From Acidimicrobiales bacterium (GTDB lineage Bacteria; Actinomycetota; Acidimicrobiia; Acidimicrobiales; Poriferisodalaceae): 38,247 nt of DNA. A model generated the notes under the pieces. It searched no databases, was not told the origin of the DNA, and saw nothing but the letters and a program-made list of their open reading frames with translations. The stretch's first letter is position 1. The number at the start of each line of letters is the position of its first letter. The position numbers and the translations under genes are program-made. Shown piece after piece: positions 14,770 through 22,858 of this stretch. The stretch is taken from positions 1 through 38,247 of the forward strand of contig DRKF01000442.1 of the NCBI GenBank assembly GCA_011051915.1, read 5' to 3'.

Positions 14770-15657
14770 TTGCTCATTCGGATTCGTAACCCCAGCCGGA
14801 CAGAAGCCACTCTTCTGGCCGTGGTGGGTCTTGTCCTGTTCATCATCGTGGTGGGACTCGGCGTGGCGGACTACCGCCGACGTGATCTGGAGATCAACGT
14901 CGTACTTCTGGCACTGGCGGCGGTGGTGGGCACACCAGTCGTGCTGTTGGCGAACGCCGCGGAGCTGACACTGGTGGGTCGCCTGGTCGACGTCCGCCTC
15001 CCCTACCGCACCTCGCTCGTCACCAGCGTCACGGCCTCGGCGGCCAACATCCTTCCCCTGCCGGGGTCCGTTCTCGTACGTAGCTGGGTGTTGAACCGCG
15101 GCGGGGCCTCGGCCCGGCAGGTCGTCGGGGCCACAGCCATGGCCGGGGTGGCCTGGTTGGTGGCCACCTTTTCCCTCACCGGTCTGGCGGCCGTGGTCGG
15201 TGGTTTCCCGGCCGGCTGGTTGCTGTTGGCAGCGGCGGCTGCCGGCATGGTTCCTTTGCGCCTGATGGTGAACCGCACCGGCCACGGTCACCCTCTGACC
15301 GTCGCCGCCCTCTTCGGGGTGGAGGTCACAACGGTGCTGGCGGAGCTCGGTCGGTACTGGGTGGTACTGGCCGCCCTGGGGGTCGACTCCGATCTCACAA
15401 TCGTCTCGGCTCTGGTCCTGGCCAACGTCCTGGCCACGGCCACCGGGCTGTTCCCCGGAGGCCTCGGCGTGCGGGAACTGATCGCCGGATTGTTGGGCTC
15501 GTTCATCTCCCTCCCGGCCGGTGTAGCGATAACGGCCTCGGCTTCAGATCGCATCGCGACCAGTATCGTCCTGGGTGTGATCCTCCTCGGAGTCGGGCTG
15601 TCCAAGGGGACCCTCCACCTCGATTCCCAGATTCGCGGTGAGGTGGCCGATGCCTGA
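14770..15657 (+). CDS. Flippase-like membrane protein, LPG-synthase transmembrane (UPF0104) family
   Basis: Integral membrane protein of 295 residues with about eight hydrophobic helices. It resembles the transmembrane half of lysylphosphatidylglycerol synthases and archaeal AglD, a family often placed beside GT2 and GT4 genes and annotated as 'flippase-like'. Supporting marks are the helix start PYRTSLVTSVTASAANILPL at about 78-97 and the later conserved glycine-rich GLFPGGLGVRELIAG near 220, a hallmark of this family. The start is uncertain: TTG at 14770 is the first conventional in-frame start after the preceding stop and has a weak ribosome-binding site. Its TGA at 15655-15657 overlaps the start of the GT4 gene. 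Possible roles are moving polyprenyl-linked sugars or glycolipids across the membrane, or regulating that step; neither is proven for the family. Confidence 0.82.
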   Translation: MLIRIRNPSRTEATLLAVVGLVLFIIVVGLGVADYRRRDLEINVVLLALAAVVGTPVVLLANAAELTLVGRLVDVRLPYRTSLVTSVTASAANILPLPGSVLVRSWVLNRGGASARQVVGATAMAGVAWLVATFSLTGLAAVVGGFPAGWLLLAAAAAGMVPLRLMVNRTGHGHPLTVAALFGVEVTTVLAELGRYWVVLAALGVDSDLTIVSALVLANVLATATGLFPGGLGVRELIAGLLGSFISLPAGVAITASASDRIATSIVLGVILLGVGLSKGTLHLDSQIRGEVADA

Positions 15658-16861
15658 TCGGCGCCCCACGATTCTGGTGCTCACGACCACCTATCCGGGT
15701 CGGGTCGGCGACGGCACTCCGCAGTTCGTCCACGATCTCAGTGCGGCGCTGGTGCCGGAGTTCCGCATGGTGGTTCTGGCGCCACGGGTACCGGGATCGA
15801 TCCCGACCGAGACAGTCGATGGGGTCGAGATCCATCGGTTCGCATACTTCCCCACCCGTTGGGAAGGTCTCGCTGACGGTGCCACCCTGCCCAACCTCCG
15901 CCGTGAGAAGTGGCGGATGGTTGAGTTGCCGTTCCTGTTCGGTCTGTTCCAGTTTCACTCGTGGCGGCTCGCTCGACGTCTGCGGCCCGAACTGGTTCAC
16001 GCCCACTGGGTGATTCCCACGGGTCTGTTCGCCGAGTTGGCCGTGGCGGGTCGGGATACTCCGGTGGTACTGACGGCTCACGGGGTCGATCTACACGCCC
16101 TGCGGATCGGGCCGCTGCAGCGGCTCCGCCGATGGGTGATCGGCCGGGCCGCCATCGTGTTGCCCGTCAGTGACGCCCTGGCTGCCCGGGCCCGCGATCT
16201 GGCTCCCGACACCGATCGGATGGTGATCCCCATGGGTGCCGACACCGCCGATCTCAGGAACTCGGTCGGAATTCGTTCCCCGCGGCCCGGTCGGCTCCTG
16301 TTCGTGGGTCGACTGGCCGAGAAGAAGGGCGTGGGCGTGCTGCTGAGGGCCCTGGCCGGAGCCGATGGACTGTCACTGGCGGTGGCCGGTGACGGACCCG
16401 ACCGGGACGATCTCGAGAGGTTGGCCTCGGATCTGGCTCTCACCGACCGGGTCACGTTCCTGGGTCGGGTCTCCCGTGAGCGGTTACCCGAGCTGATGCG
16501 TACGGCCGAGGCCATGGTCATTCCGTCGGTGGAGAGCTCCGACGGTGACATGGAGGGTACGCCCCTCGTGCTTGCCGAGGCGGTGGCGGTGGGACTTCCG
16601 GTCATCGCCTCGCGTCTGGGTGGTATCGCTGATCAGATGGATGATTCCACCGCGGTGCTGGTCGAGCCCGGTGACGTGGCCGAACTGGGTCGGGCGCTGC
16701 GTGACGTGGCCGAGGGTCGAATCGACCTGGCACACCGGGCCCGACGGGCCACGGAGGTCGTGGCCCCGCGTCTCGACTTGGCCAACACCGCGGATGCCTA
16801 CCGTACGGTGTACCGCAGGCTTGTCCACTCGCCTTCGGGGGCCGGAAGCCGAATCGAGTAG
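15650..16861 (+). CDS. Family 4 glycosyltransferase
   Basis: Cytoplasmic GT-B fold glycosyltransferase of 403 residues with retaining chemistry expected for the family. The N-terminal domain begins TILVLTTTYPGRVGDGTPQF and contains LVHAHWVIPTG and the HGVD motif near 140. The C-terminal donor domain contains LLFVGRLAEKKGVGVLLRA, VAGDGPDRDDL, VTFLGRVSRERLPELM and the E-x7-E type motif in EGTPLVLAEAVAVGLPVIAS. I chose the ATG at 15650, which overlaps the preceding stop; a GTG at 15638 is an alternative. It is the last of the four-gene glycan operon. Best general match is to phosphatidylinositol-mannosyltransferase or colanic-acid type GT4 enzymes; acceptor and donor are not identifiable. Confidence 0.93.
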   Translation: MPDRRPTILVLTTTYPGRVGDGTPQFVHDLSAALVPEFRMVVLAPRVPGSIPTETVDGVEIHRFAYFPTRWEGLADGATLPNLRREKWRMVELPFLFGLFQFHSWRLARRLRPELVHAHWVIPTGLFAELAVAGRDTPVVLTAHGVDLHALRIGPLQRLRRWVIGRAAIVLPVSDALAARARDLAPDTDRMVIPMGADTADLRNSVGIRSPRPGRLLFVGRLAEKKGVGVLLRALAGADGLSLAVAGDGPDRDDLERLASDLALTDRVTFLGRVSRERLPELMRTAEAMVIPSVESSDGDMEGTPLVLAEAVAVGLPVIASRLGGIADQMDDSTAVLVEPGDVAELGRALRDVAEGRIDLAHRARRATEVVAPRLDLANTADAYRTVYRRLVHSPSGAGSRIE

Positions 16862-16929
16862 TCGCCGCGGGAGGACGCCCCAAGGCTGCTCACGTGGCCA
16901 CTGCGCCTACCCGCCCGGTCGGCCCTCGC

Positions 16930-16964
16930 GGGACGGTTCCGAGGGTCCCGGGGTCGGCCGTCCC
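16930..16964. terminator. Possible bidirectional terminator in a convergent gap
   Basis: The 247-bp gap between the GT4 gene (plus) and the GT-C-like gene (minus) contains GGGACGG at 16930-16936 and its complement CCGTCCC at 16958-16964, with an inner GGG...CCC that could extend the stem. There is no T-run, so this is only a weak terminator candidate. Nothing else in the gap looks like a gene or an RNA. Confidence 0.25.
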
Positions 16965-17108
16965 AACGGGCCGGCGAACGGTGGCCGGTGCTGCCCGTTT
17001 CGACAGCCGGCTCACCGGTGATGGCCACGATCTCCGGCTGCTCTCGGTGACGGTGTGAACGTAACGACCCGGGGGGTCGCAGACCTGTCGTCCGCTGCGG
17101 CGATGCGG

Positions 17109-19415
17109 CTAGGGAATCAGCTGATCGGAGCGGAGCTCTGAGGGCAGACGGTCGAAGACCGAAGCGGTGACAGGGCCCATGACCCTGATCTCGCTCACCG
17201 CCAGGTTGATCTGGCGCTGATCACCCGGGGTCTGGAACTCGGGGCCGTCGGTGGTGAGGATCCACGAGCTGGTCCCCGGGGGCAGTTCGACCTCGACATC
17301 GAGGGCGAACACGCGCCCGACCGCCAGGCCCTCGGTCACCTGAATCCCGGGATCCTCAGCCCGGGCCAGACGAACGGGGTAGGGCCCGCCGGGAGCGGTG
17401 AGTCCCTCGACCCTGAGTCGAACGGAACGGGGCTCGTCCAGTGGATTGTCGAGGGTGAACACGGCCCTGTCGGTTCCGAAGCTGCCTCCGGTGGTGAACG
17501 GACCCTGACGATGGAACCCGTCGCCGAGATCGGCGGTGACCGGCCACAGAACCTCCTGCGACATCCGGCTCATTTCCTCCGAACCGATGATTCCCTCGAG
17601 AACCTCACGCCGACCGGTCAGGGTGAAGTACTGCTGGCGGGAGTCGGTCAGGTCCGGGGGCACTCCGAACTGGGTTCGTACCGCCTCGCCGCCGTCGTCG
17701 TATCCCCAGGTGTCGAGGTACACCCCGTCGAACCCCACCGCGGTAATGGCGTCGAGCGCGACCTGGGCGGGCAGACGGGCGAGCTGCTTCTGCCACTCCG
17801 CCGCCGGCCGACCCTTCATGGCCCCGTAGCTCCAGGCGATGCCGTCGGTGTGGAGGTATGCCCTCATGTGCCCGTACTCGACCTTGAAGCTGTGGGGAGG
17901 CTCGGGATAGGGCACCCGGGGAAGATTGAAGACCATCGGATCGCTCTGATCGGCCAGCAGGTTCTCCACACCTCCGAAGAAGGAGGCATCGGCGGCCCAG
18001 GCCGTGTCGAGGGCCCGGTAGTCGGGGGGTGTGCCCGGAGACTGGTCGAACACGCCCAGGGCGAGGACACCCAGGAGAAGGGCCGAGGGAACAGCTTCGC
18101 GGATCCCATGGTCCCGGAGCCGGGTCCGCACCTCGTCGGCCAGCAGCCCGAAGGTCAGCAGGGCGAAGAACCCGAGATACACGACGATGCGGTTCCAGGT
18201 ACGAATCTCCTCGAAACCGGCCAGGGCGAGAAGGAACGACAACCCGCCGGGCACGCTGACCAGGACCGCGACCATGATGATCGCTCCGGCGGGCACCGCC
18301 AGGGCCCACCTTCGTCCCTCCTCCTCGTTGGCCGGCGGCGGCTGGTCCCGTCCCGTGGTGAAAGCTGCTCGCAGTAGCAGGACGAGAGCGGCCACGAACC
18401 CGAACGTCCCCACCAGACCCAATGCCTGACCCCCCTCGCTGGGAATCCGTCCCTCCGCCGCCTTCTTTCCAAGTTCCGCCAGAGCCGGGATCGGGTGATC
18501 CTCCGAGGGCAGAACCACCCTGGAGATCTTGAGGGCGTAGAACTCGCCCTCGAAGGTCTCCCTCTGAACGGTCTCCGTGTTCGGGCCGTTGTTCCGCTGA
18601 TAGATCAGAGTGGGGAGGTTGACGGTTACTACCAGGCCCAGAATGGCCACACCGAAACCAAGGGCCAGGACGAACGGCCGGTAGTCACGGTCCCGGATCC
18701 AACGCACCAGACCGATCAGACCGGCGAGCACCGGGACGAAGGCCGCGGCCACGGTGTCGGTGGTACCCACCAGGAACACGGCCAGGGCGATCAACGCCAG
18801 GCGCCGGTGGGAGAACCGCAGTTGTCGTAGTCCTCGCCGGGAGAAGTCGGCCACATCGCCGTCGGCTCCCATCAGCCAGAGGAGCACCAGGGACGCCACC
18901 GGGGCGGCGAAGTACCCGGACCGGTAGATGTGAGGTGTCCCGTGCCAGAAATGGAAGGGCAGGACGCTGTAGAGCACCGACACCACCATGGCGACCCGCG
19001 GGGATAGGCCGAGGTGGCGCAGGACCAGGTAGGCGGCCACCGCCACCAGGGCGAAGGTGATCATGAAGTAGGTGTTCATGACCAGGGGGGCGCTGTCGGT
19101 GAACAGGGTCAGGAACCGGACCATGGCGACCTGGAGGCTCTCGCCGCCACTGGGGAAGTCGTAGTGCTCGAGACCCATGGGAGCCCCGAGATGGGGGTTG
19201 GTGAACCACCAACCGGTGTCGTGAACGGTCTTGACGTGGCCGAGTCCTGAGAGGGCGTCGCCGCCGTAGTTGATCGGGACCCGGGGGCTCATACGCCACA
19301 GTCGTAGAGCCCATGCGGCGGCGGCGACCGCCAGCAGGGCCACTCCGGAGGTCTGCAGGGCGAGGAGCCCTCCGAAGCGGCGGGAGTCTCCTCTGGGGGC
19401 GAGATTGGGGGAAAT
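17109..19415 (-). CDS. Large polytopic membrane protein, GT-C glycosyltransferase-like
   Basis: Probably a membrane glycosyltransferase using a lipid-linked sugar. The first extracytoplasmic loop, INYGGDALSGLGHVKTV followed by WWFTNPHLGAPMG, resembles the acidic loop 1 of GT-C enzymes and the 'YfhO/phosphoglycerol transferase-like' proteins. About ten to twelve helices follow, then a soluble C-terminal part (roughly the last 250 residues) of beta-rich appearance with FTLDNPLDEPRSVRLRVEG and LPPGTSSWILTT, expected outside the cell. The start is unclear. From the last in-frame ATG (19577, inside the divergent gene's start) there is no ATG, GTG or TTG until a GTG at 19343, which would cut into the first helix. 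I propose the ATT at 19415, which has GGAGA six bases upstream and gives MSPNLAPRGDSRRFGG before the helix (768 residues). Not part of an obvious operon. Confidence 0.75.
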   Translation of the reverse strand: MSPNLAPRGDSRRFGGLLALQTSGVALLAVAAAAWALRLWRMSPRVPINYGGDALSGLGHVKTVHDTGWWFTNPHLGAPMGLEHYDFPSGGESLQVAMVRFLTLFTDSAPLVMNTYFMITFALVAVAAYLVLRHLGLSPRVAMVVSVLYSVLPFHFWHGTPHIYRSGYFAAPVASLVLLWLMGADGDVADFSRRGLRQLRFSHRRLALIALAVFLVGTTDTVAAAFVPVLAGLIGLVRWIRDRDYRPFVLALGFGVAILGLVVTVNLPTLIYQRNNGPNTETVQRETFEGEFYALKISRVVLPSEDHPIPALAELGKKAAEGRIPSEGGQALGLVGTFGFVAALVLLLRAAFTTGRDQPPPANEEEGRRWALAVPAGAIIMVAVLVSVPGGLSFLLALAGFEEIRTWNRIVVYLGFFALLTFGLLADEVRTRLRDHGIREAVPSALLLGVLALGVFDQSPGTPPDYRALDTAWAADASFFGGVENLLADQSDPMVFNLPRVPYPEPPHSFKVEYGHMRAYLHTDGIAWSYGAMKGRPAAEWQKQLARLPAQVALDAITAVGFDGVYLDTWGYDDGGEAVRTQFGVPPDLTDSRQQYFTLTGRREVLEGIIGSEEMSRMSQEVLWPVTADLGDGFHRQGPFTTGGSFGTDRAVFTLDNPLDEPRSVRLRVEGLTAPGGPYPVRLARAEDPGIQVTEGLAVGRVFALDVEVELPPGTSSWILTTDGPEFQTPGDQRQINLAVSEIRVMGPVTASVFDRLPSELRSDQLIP

Positions 19416-19562
19416 GGTGTTCTCCGCGGGCCGAGGGAAGCCGGCCTCGGGGCCGGACGGTTGGACGCTTCTCCACGCGACAGGACGCGATCCGGTCGAG
19501 AGTATCGGCGCCGGTGAGATATGTATGCGACCCCTCCACCGTCGGCGGCCGGGCCTCGACGG

Positions 19563-19568
19563 TACCCT
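19563..19568 (+). promoter_or_regulatory. TANNNT -10 box, leaderless promoter of the LpdA-like gene
   Basis: TACCCT ends 7 nt before the ATG at 19576 with no ribosome-binding site between, so the transcript probably starts at the ATG. The 160-bp divergent gap also has an AT-rich spot at 19518-19528 (ATATGTATG) that could serve the minus-strand GT-C-like gene. Confidence 0.5.
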
Positions 19569-19575
19569 CGCTCCC

Positions 19576-20940
19576 ATGCAGAAGCGGGTAGTTGTCATCG
19601 GCGGTGGACCGGCCGGATACGAGGCGGCCACCTACGCGTCACGGTTCGGGGCCGAGGTGGTGCTGGTGGAGAGCAGCGTGCTGGGAGGCCAGGCCCACCT
19701 GCGCGACTGCGTGCCCTCCAAGTCCATGATCGCCACCGGAGGGGCGATGTCCTTCGCCCGCCGGATCTCGGGCATGGGGCTGGCCGAGGTGGAGCCCACG
19801 ATCGACACCGGCCACATCAGGCAGCGGATCGAGGGAATCCAGAAGCGCATCGAGTCGTCGATCCGCGATGGTCTGGAGAGCCAGGGGGTCCGCATCATCC
19901 GGGGAACCGGTCGCCTGATCAGCCCGAAGGAGGTGTCGGTCACCTCCGAGGACGGCGAGGAGACGATCGGTGCCGACGTCTTCGTTCTGTGTACGGGCAG
20001 CAGGCCCCGGATCCCCGAGTGGGCTCCCATCGACGGCGAACGGGTGCTGACCACCCGCGACGCCTATCCCCCTGACGTCATCCCCGAACACCTGGTGGTC
20101 GTGGGGTCAGGGGTCACCGGGGTGGAGTTCGTCCACATGTTCACCTCCCTGGGGTCCCAGGTGACTCTCATCGTGAGCCGCCAGCAGGTGCTCCCCAACA
20201 AGGATCCCGAAGCCGCAGCCGTGCTGGAGCATGACTTCCTCCGCCGCGGTGTCCAACTCTTCAAGGGGGCCCGGGCCATCGAGGTCAGGCGGGACGGGGC
20301 CGAGGTGAGCGTGGTCTGCAACGACGGTCGGATAGCGGTCGGCAGTCACGCCCTGATGGCCATCGGTTCGGTTCCCAACTCGGCGGGGCTGGGGCTCGAG
20401 GCCGCCGGGGTGGAGGTCGACGACCACGGCTACGTGATCTCCGACCACAACATGCTGACCACGGTTCAGAACATCTACGTGGCCGGGGATCTGAGTGGTC
20501 GACTGCCCCTGTCCTCGGTGGCGGCGATGCAGGGACGCAAGATCGCCGAGCACGCCATGGGGCTCCACGCCGGGCGACCTCACCGACACATCGAGTACGA
20601 GAAGGCGGCTTCGGCGATCTTCACCGAACCCGAGATCGCCGACGTCGGGCTGGCCGAGGCCGAGGCTTTCGCCGCCGGTCGCAAGATAAGGGTCACCAAG
20701 GTCCCGTTCTCGACCAACGCCAAGGCTCTGATCAACGACGACCCCCGGGGTTTCGTGAAGATCGTCTCCGATCCCAACACCGGCGTCGTCCTGGGCGGGT
20801 CGATCGTCGGCCGGCACGCGGCGGAACTGATCTCTGTCATCGCCCTGGCGGTGACGGCCGGTCTCCACGTGCAGGACATCCACGAGAGTCTCTTCGTCTA
20901 CCCGTCGCTGTCCGAATCACTCTCCGACGCCGCCGAGTAG
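19576..20940 (+). CDS. lpdA: LpdA-like FAD-dependent NAD(P)H:quinone reductase (Rv3303c type)
   Basis: A flavoprotein of the disulfide-reductase superfamily that has lost disulfide chemistry. Of 454 residues, the N-terminal FAD site is VVVIGGGPAGYEAA at 5-18; the NAD(P) site is LVVVGSGVTGVEFVHMF near 175; the second FAD motif is IYVAGDLSGRLPLSSVAAMQGR near 300. In true lipoamide dehydrogenase the redox pair sits in GGTCxxxGCxPSK. Here the stretch is LGGQAHLRDCVPSK, so the first Cys is replaced by Ala. The C-terminal His-Glu pair (HxHPTxxE) is also absent; the sequence is VYPSLSESL. Both features match Mycobacterium tuberculosis LpdA (Rv3303c), reported to reduce quinones and aid oxidative-stress resistance. 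Lipoamide dehydrogenase activity is therefore not expected. Start at ATG 19576, apparently leaderless. Monocistronic; ends 35 bp from the convergent carboxylase gene. Confidence 0.9.
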   Translation: MQKRVVVIGGGPAGYEAATYASRFGAEVVLVESSVLGGQAHLRDCVPSKSMIATGGAMSFARRISGMGLAEVEPTIDTGHIRQRIEGIQKRIESSIRDGLESQGVRIIRGTGRLISPKEVSVTSEDGEETIGADVFVLCTGSRPRIPEWAPIDGERVLTTRDAYPPDVIPEHLVVVGSGVTGVEFVHMFTSLGSQVTLIVSRQQVLPNKDPEAAAVLEHDFLRRGVQLFKGARAIEVRRDGAEVSVVCNDGRIAVGSHALMAIGSVPNSAGLGLEAAGVEVDDHGYVISDHNMLTTVQNIYVAGDLSGRLPLSSVAAMQGRKIAEHAMGLHAGRPHRHIEYEKAASAIFTEPEIADVGLAEAEAFAAGRKIRVTKVPFSTNAKALINDDPRGFVKIVSDPNTGVVLGGSIVGRHAAELISVIALAVTAGLHVQDIHESLFVYPSLSESLSDAAE

Positions 20941-20960
20941 CGAAGCCGCGGCAGCGGCCC

Positions 20961-20975
20961 CTCCCCAGGTGGGAG
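20961..20975. terminator. Short hairpin between convergent genes
   Basis: CTCCC at 20961-20965 pairs with GGGAG at 20971-20975 across a 5-nt loop, filling the 35-bp gap between the LpdA-like gene and the convergent carboxylase gene; the carboxylase stop codon begins at the next base. There is no T-run on either strand. Confidence 0.35.
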
Positions 20976-22733
20976 CTACTCGATCACCACCACCACGTCA
21001 CCGGCACCGACACTGTCCTCGAGGGCGACCTTCACCTCGGTGACCGTCCCGGACCTGTCCGCCTTGATCTGGTTCTCCATCTTCATGGCCTCCAGCACGA
21101 CCACGGGATCTCCGGCCTCGACCGTGTCGCCCTCGGCCACGAGGATCTTGATGATCTTGCCCTGCATGGGCACGGCCACCCGACCGGAGCCGGCGGCGGG
21201 CCCCGCCGCTCCCGAGGAGGACCCCCGCCGTGAGCGGGGGCGCTCGGCCGGTCCGGATCCCGAGGTCTCGGGCACCCACGCCGACACCTCGAAGCGCTTG
21301 CCGTTCACCTCGACGACGGCGTCACGGCGGACCCGGGCGGGCTCACCGGATTCGACAGAGCCGCCGGCACCGGCCGGCGGGCCGCCCTCGGGAATCTCGA
21401 GGTGGGACTCGACCCACTTGGTGGAGTGCTCGCCGGCGGCGAAGTCTGGATGGGAGACGATGGCCTCGTGGGCCGCGGCGGTGGTGGCGATTCCCTCGAC
21501 CTTCAGCTCGGACAGAGCCCGTCGCATGCGGGCCAGGGCGTTGTCACGGTCGGTTCCCCACACGATGAGCTTGGCCACGAGATTGTCGTAGAACTGGCTG
21601 ACCTCGTCGCCCTGCTGGTAGCCGGCATCCCAGCGGACTCCCGGTCCCTGGGGAACCCGGAGCACGTCGATGTGGCCGGGTGAGGGAGTGAAGCGGCCCC
21701 CGCTGGGATCCTCGGCGTTGATGCGGGCCTCGATGGCGTGACCCCGGGACTCCACGCCGGCCTGATCGACCGAGAGTGGTTCGCCGGCCGCCACCCTTAT
21801 CTGCTCGACCACGAGATCTATCCCGGTGACCAGTTCGGTGACGGGATGCTCGACCTGCAGACGGGTGTTCATCTCCAGGTAGTGGAACTGACCGTCCTGG
21901 TAGAGGAACTCGACGGTGCCGGCATTGCGGTAGTCGCAGCCCCGGGCGACGGCCACGGCCGCCTTGCCCATGGCCCGGCGGATCTCGTCGGGAAAGTCGG
22001 GGGCGGGAGACTCCTCGAGAAGCTTCTGGTGCCGGCGCTGGGCGGAGCAGTCCCTCTCTCCCAGCCAGACGATGTTGCCGTGGGCGTCACCGATTATCTG
22101 CATCTCGATGTGGCGGGGATGGGTCAGGTACCGCTCCATGTAGCACTCGTCCCGTCCAAAGTAGGACAGGGCCTCACGCTGGGCGCTCTCGAGGGCGTCA
22201 GGCACCTCCTCGGGCCCGTGGGCCACCTTCATCCCCCGACCGCCGCCCCCGTAGGCGGCCTTGATGGCAACCGGCCAACCGTGCTCGGTCCCGAAGAGGA
22301 TCACCTCCTCGGGGGAGGTGATGATCTCCGATGTTCCCGGGACACTGTGGACCCCGACCTTCTCCGCCGCGTTCCGGGCCGAGATCTTGTCGCCCATGAT
22401 CTCGATGGCCTCGGGGGGAGGCCCGATGAAGGTGACCCCCAGATCGGTGATCCGGCGGGCGAAGTCGGCGTTCTCACTGAAGAAGCCGTACCCGGGGTGG
22501 ACGGCGTCGGCCCCACTGGATTCGATGACCGACACGATGGCGTCGACGTTCAGGTAGCTCTCCGCCGCAGTCTCCCCTCCGATGGAGTAGGCCTCGTCGG
22601 CGAGGCGGACGTGCATGGCGTTGCGGTCCAGTTCGGAGTAGACGGCCACGCTGGTGATGCCCATGTCCCGGCAGGCCCGGATCACCCGGACTGCTATCTC
22701 TCCACGGTTGGCGATGAGGATCTTTGAGAACAC
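20976..22733 (-). CDS. Acetyl/propionyl-CoA carboxylase alpha chain (biotin carboxylase plus biotin carrier)
   Basis: Carboxylates biotin with ATP and bicarbonate and carries it to a separate carboxyltransferase beta chain, supplying malonyl-CoA or methylmalonyl-CoA. The 585-residue protein is the usual actinobacterial AccA3-type fusion. The biotin carboxylase domain spans about 1-450: KILIANRGEIAVRVIRA at 4-20, the glycine-rich ATP loop AAYGGGGRGMKV at 159-170, and the catalytic region YLEMNTRLQVEHPVTE. A Gly/Ser/Arg-rich linker follows, then the biotinyl domain with EAMKMENQI, biotinylated Lys551. The start is the GTG at 22733. No beta chain lies nearby. The biotin ligase gene is 1.6 kb away across the serine hydrolase gene. 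Acetyl- versus propionyl-CoA preference is set by the beta chain and cannot be read here. Confidence 0.95.
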   Translation of the reverse strand: MFSKILIANRGEIAVRVIRACRDMGITSVAVYSELDRNAMHVRLADEAYSIGGETAAESYLNVDAIVSVIESSGADAVHPGYGFFSENADFARRITDLGVTFIGPPPEAIEIMGDKISARNAAEKVGVHSVPGTSEIITSPEEVILFGTEHGWPVAIKAAYGGGGRGMKVAHGPEEVPDALESAQREALSYFGRDECYMERYLTHPRHIEMQIIGDAHGNIVWLGERDCSAQRRHQKLLEESPAPDFPDEIRRAMGKAAVAVARGCDYRNAGTVEFLYQDGQFHYLEMNTRLQVEHPVTELVTGIDLVVEQIRVAAGEPLSVDQAGVESRGHAIEARINAEDPSGGRFTPSPGHIDVLRVPQGPGVRWDAGYQQGDEVSQFYDNLVAKLIVWGTDRDNALARMRRALSELKVEGIATTAAAHEAIVSHPDFAAGEHSTKWVESHLEIPEGGPPAGAGGSVESGEPARVRRDAVVEVNGKRFEVSAWVPETSGSGPAERPRSRRGSSSGAAGPAAGSGRVAVPMQGKIIKILVAEGDTVEAGDPVVVLEAMKMENQIKADRSGTVTEVKVALEDSVGAGDVVVVIE

Positions 22734-22858
22734 GTCCCGTCCCGGTGTGTGATTCGGTCAGTACTGGATCTGAAGTGGGATCTCCCTGGATCCCACCGGC
22801 CCATGATCTTGCCAGACGAACCGGCCCCCGACCCCCTCCGCCGGTATCGGCGCCGCGG

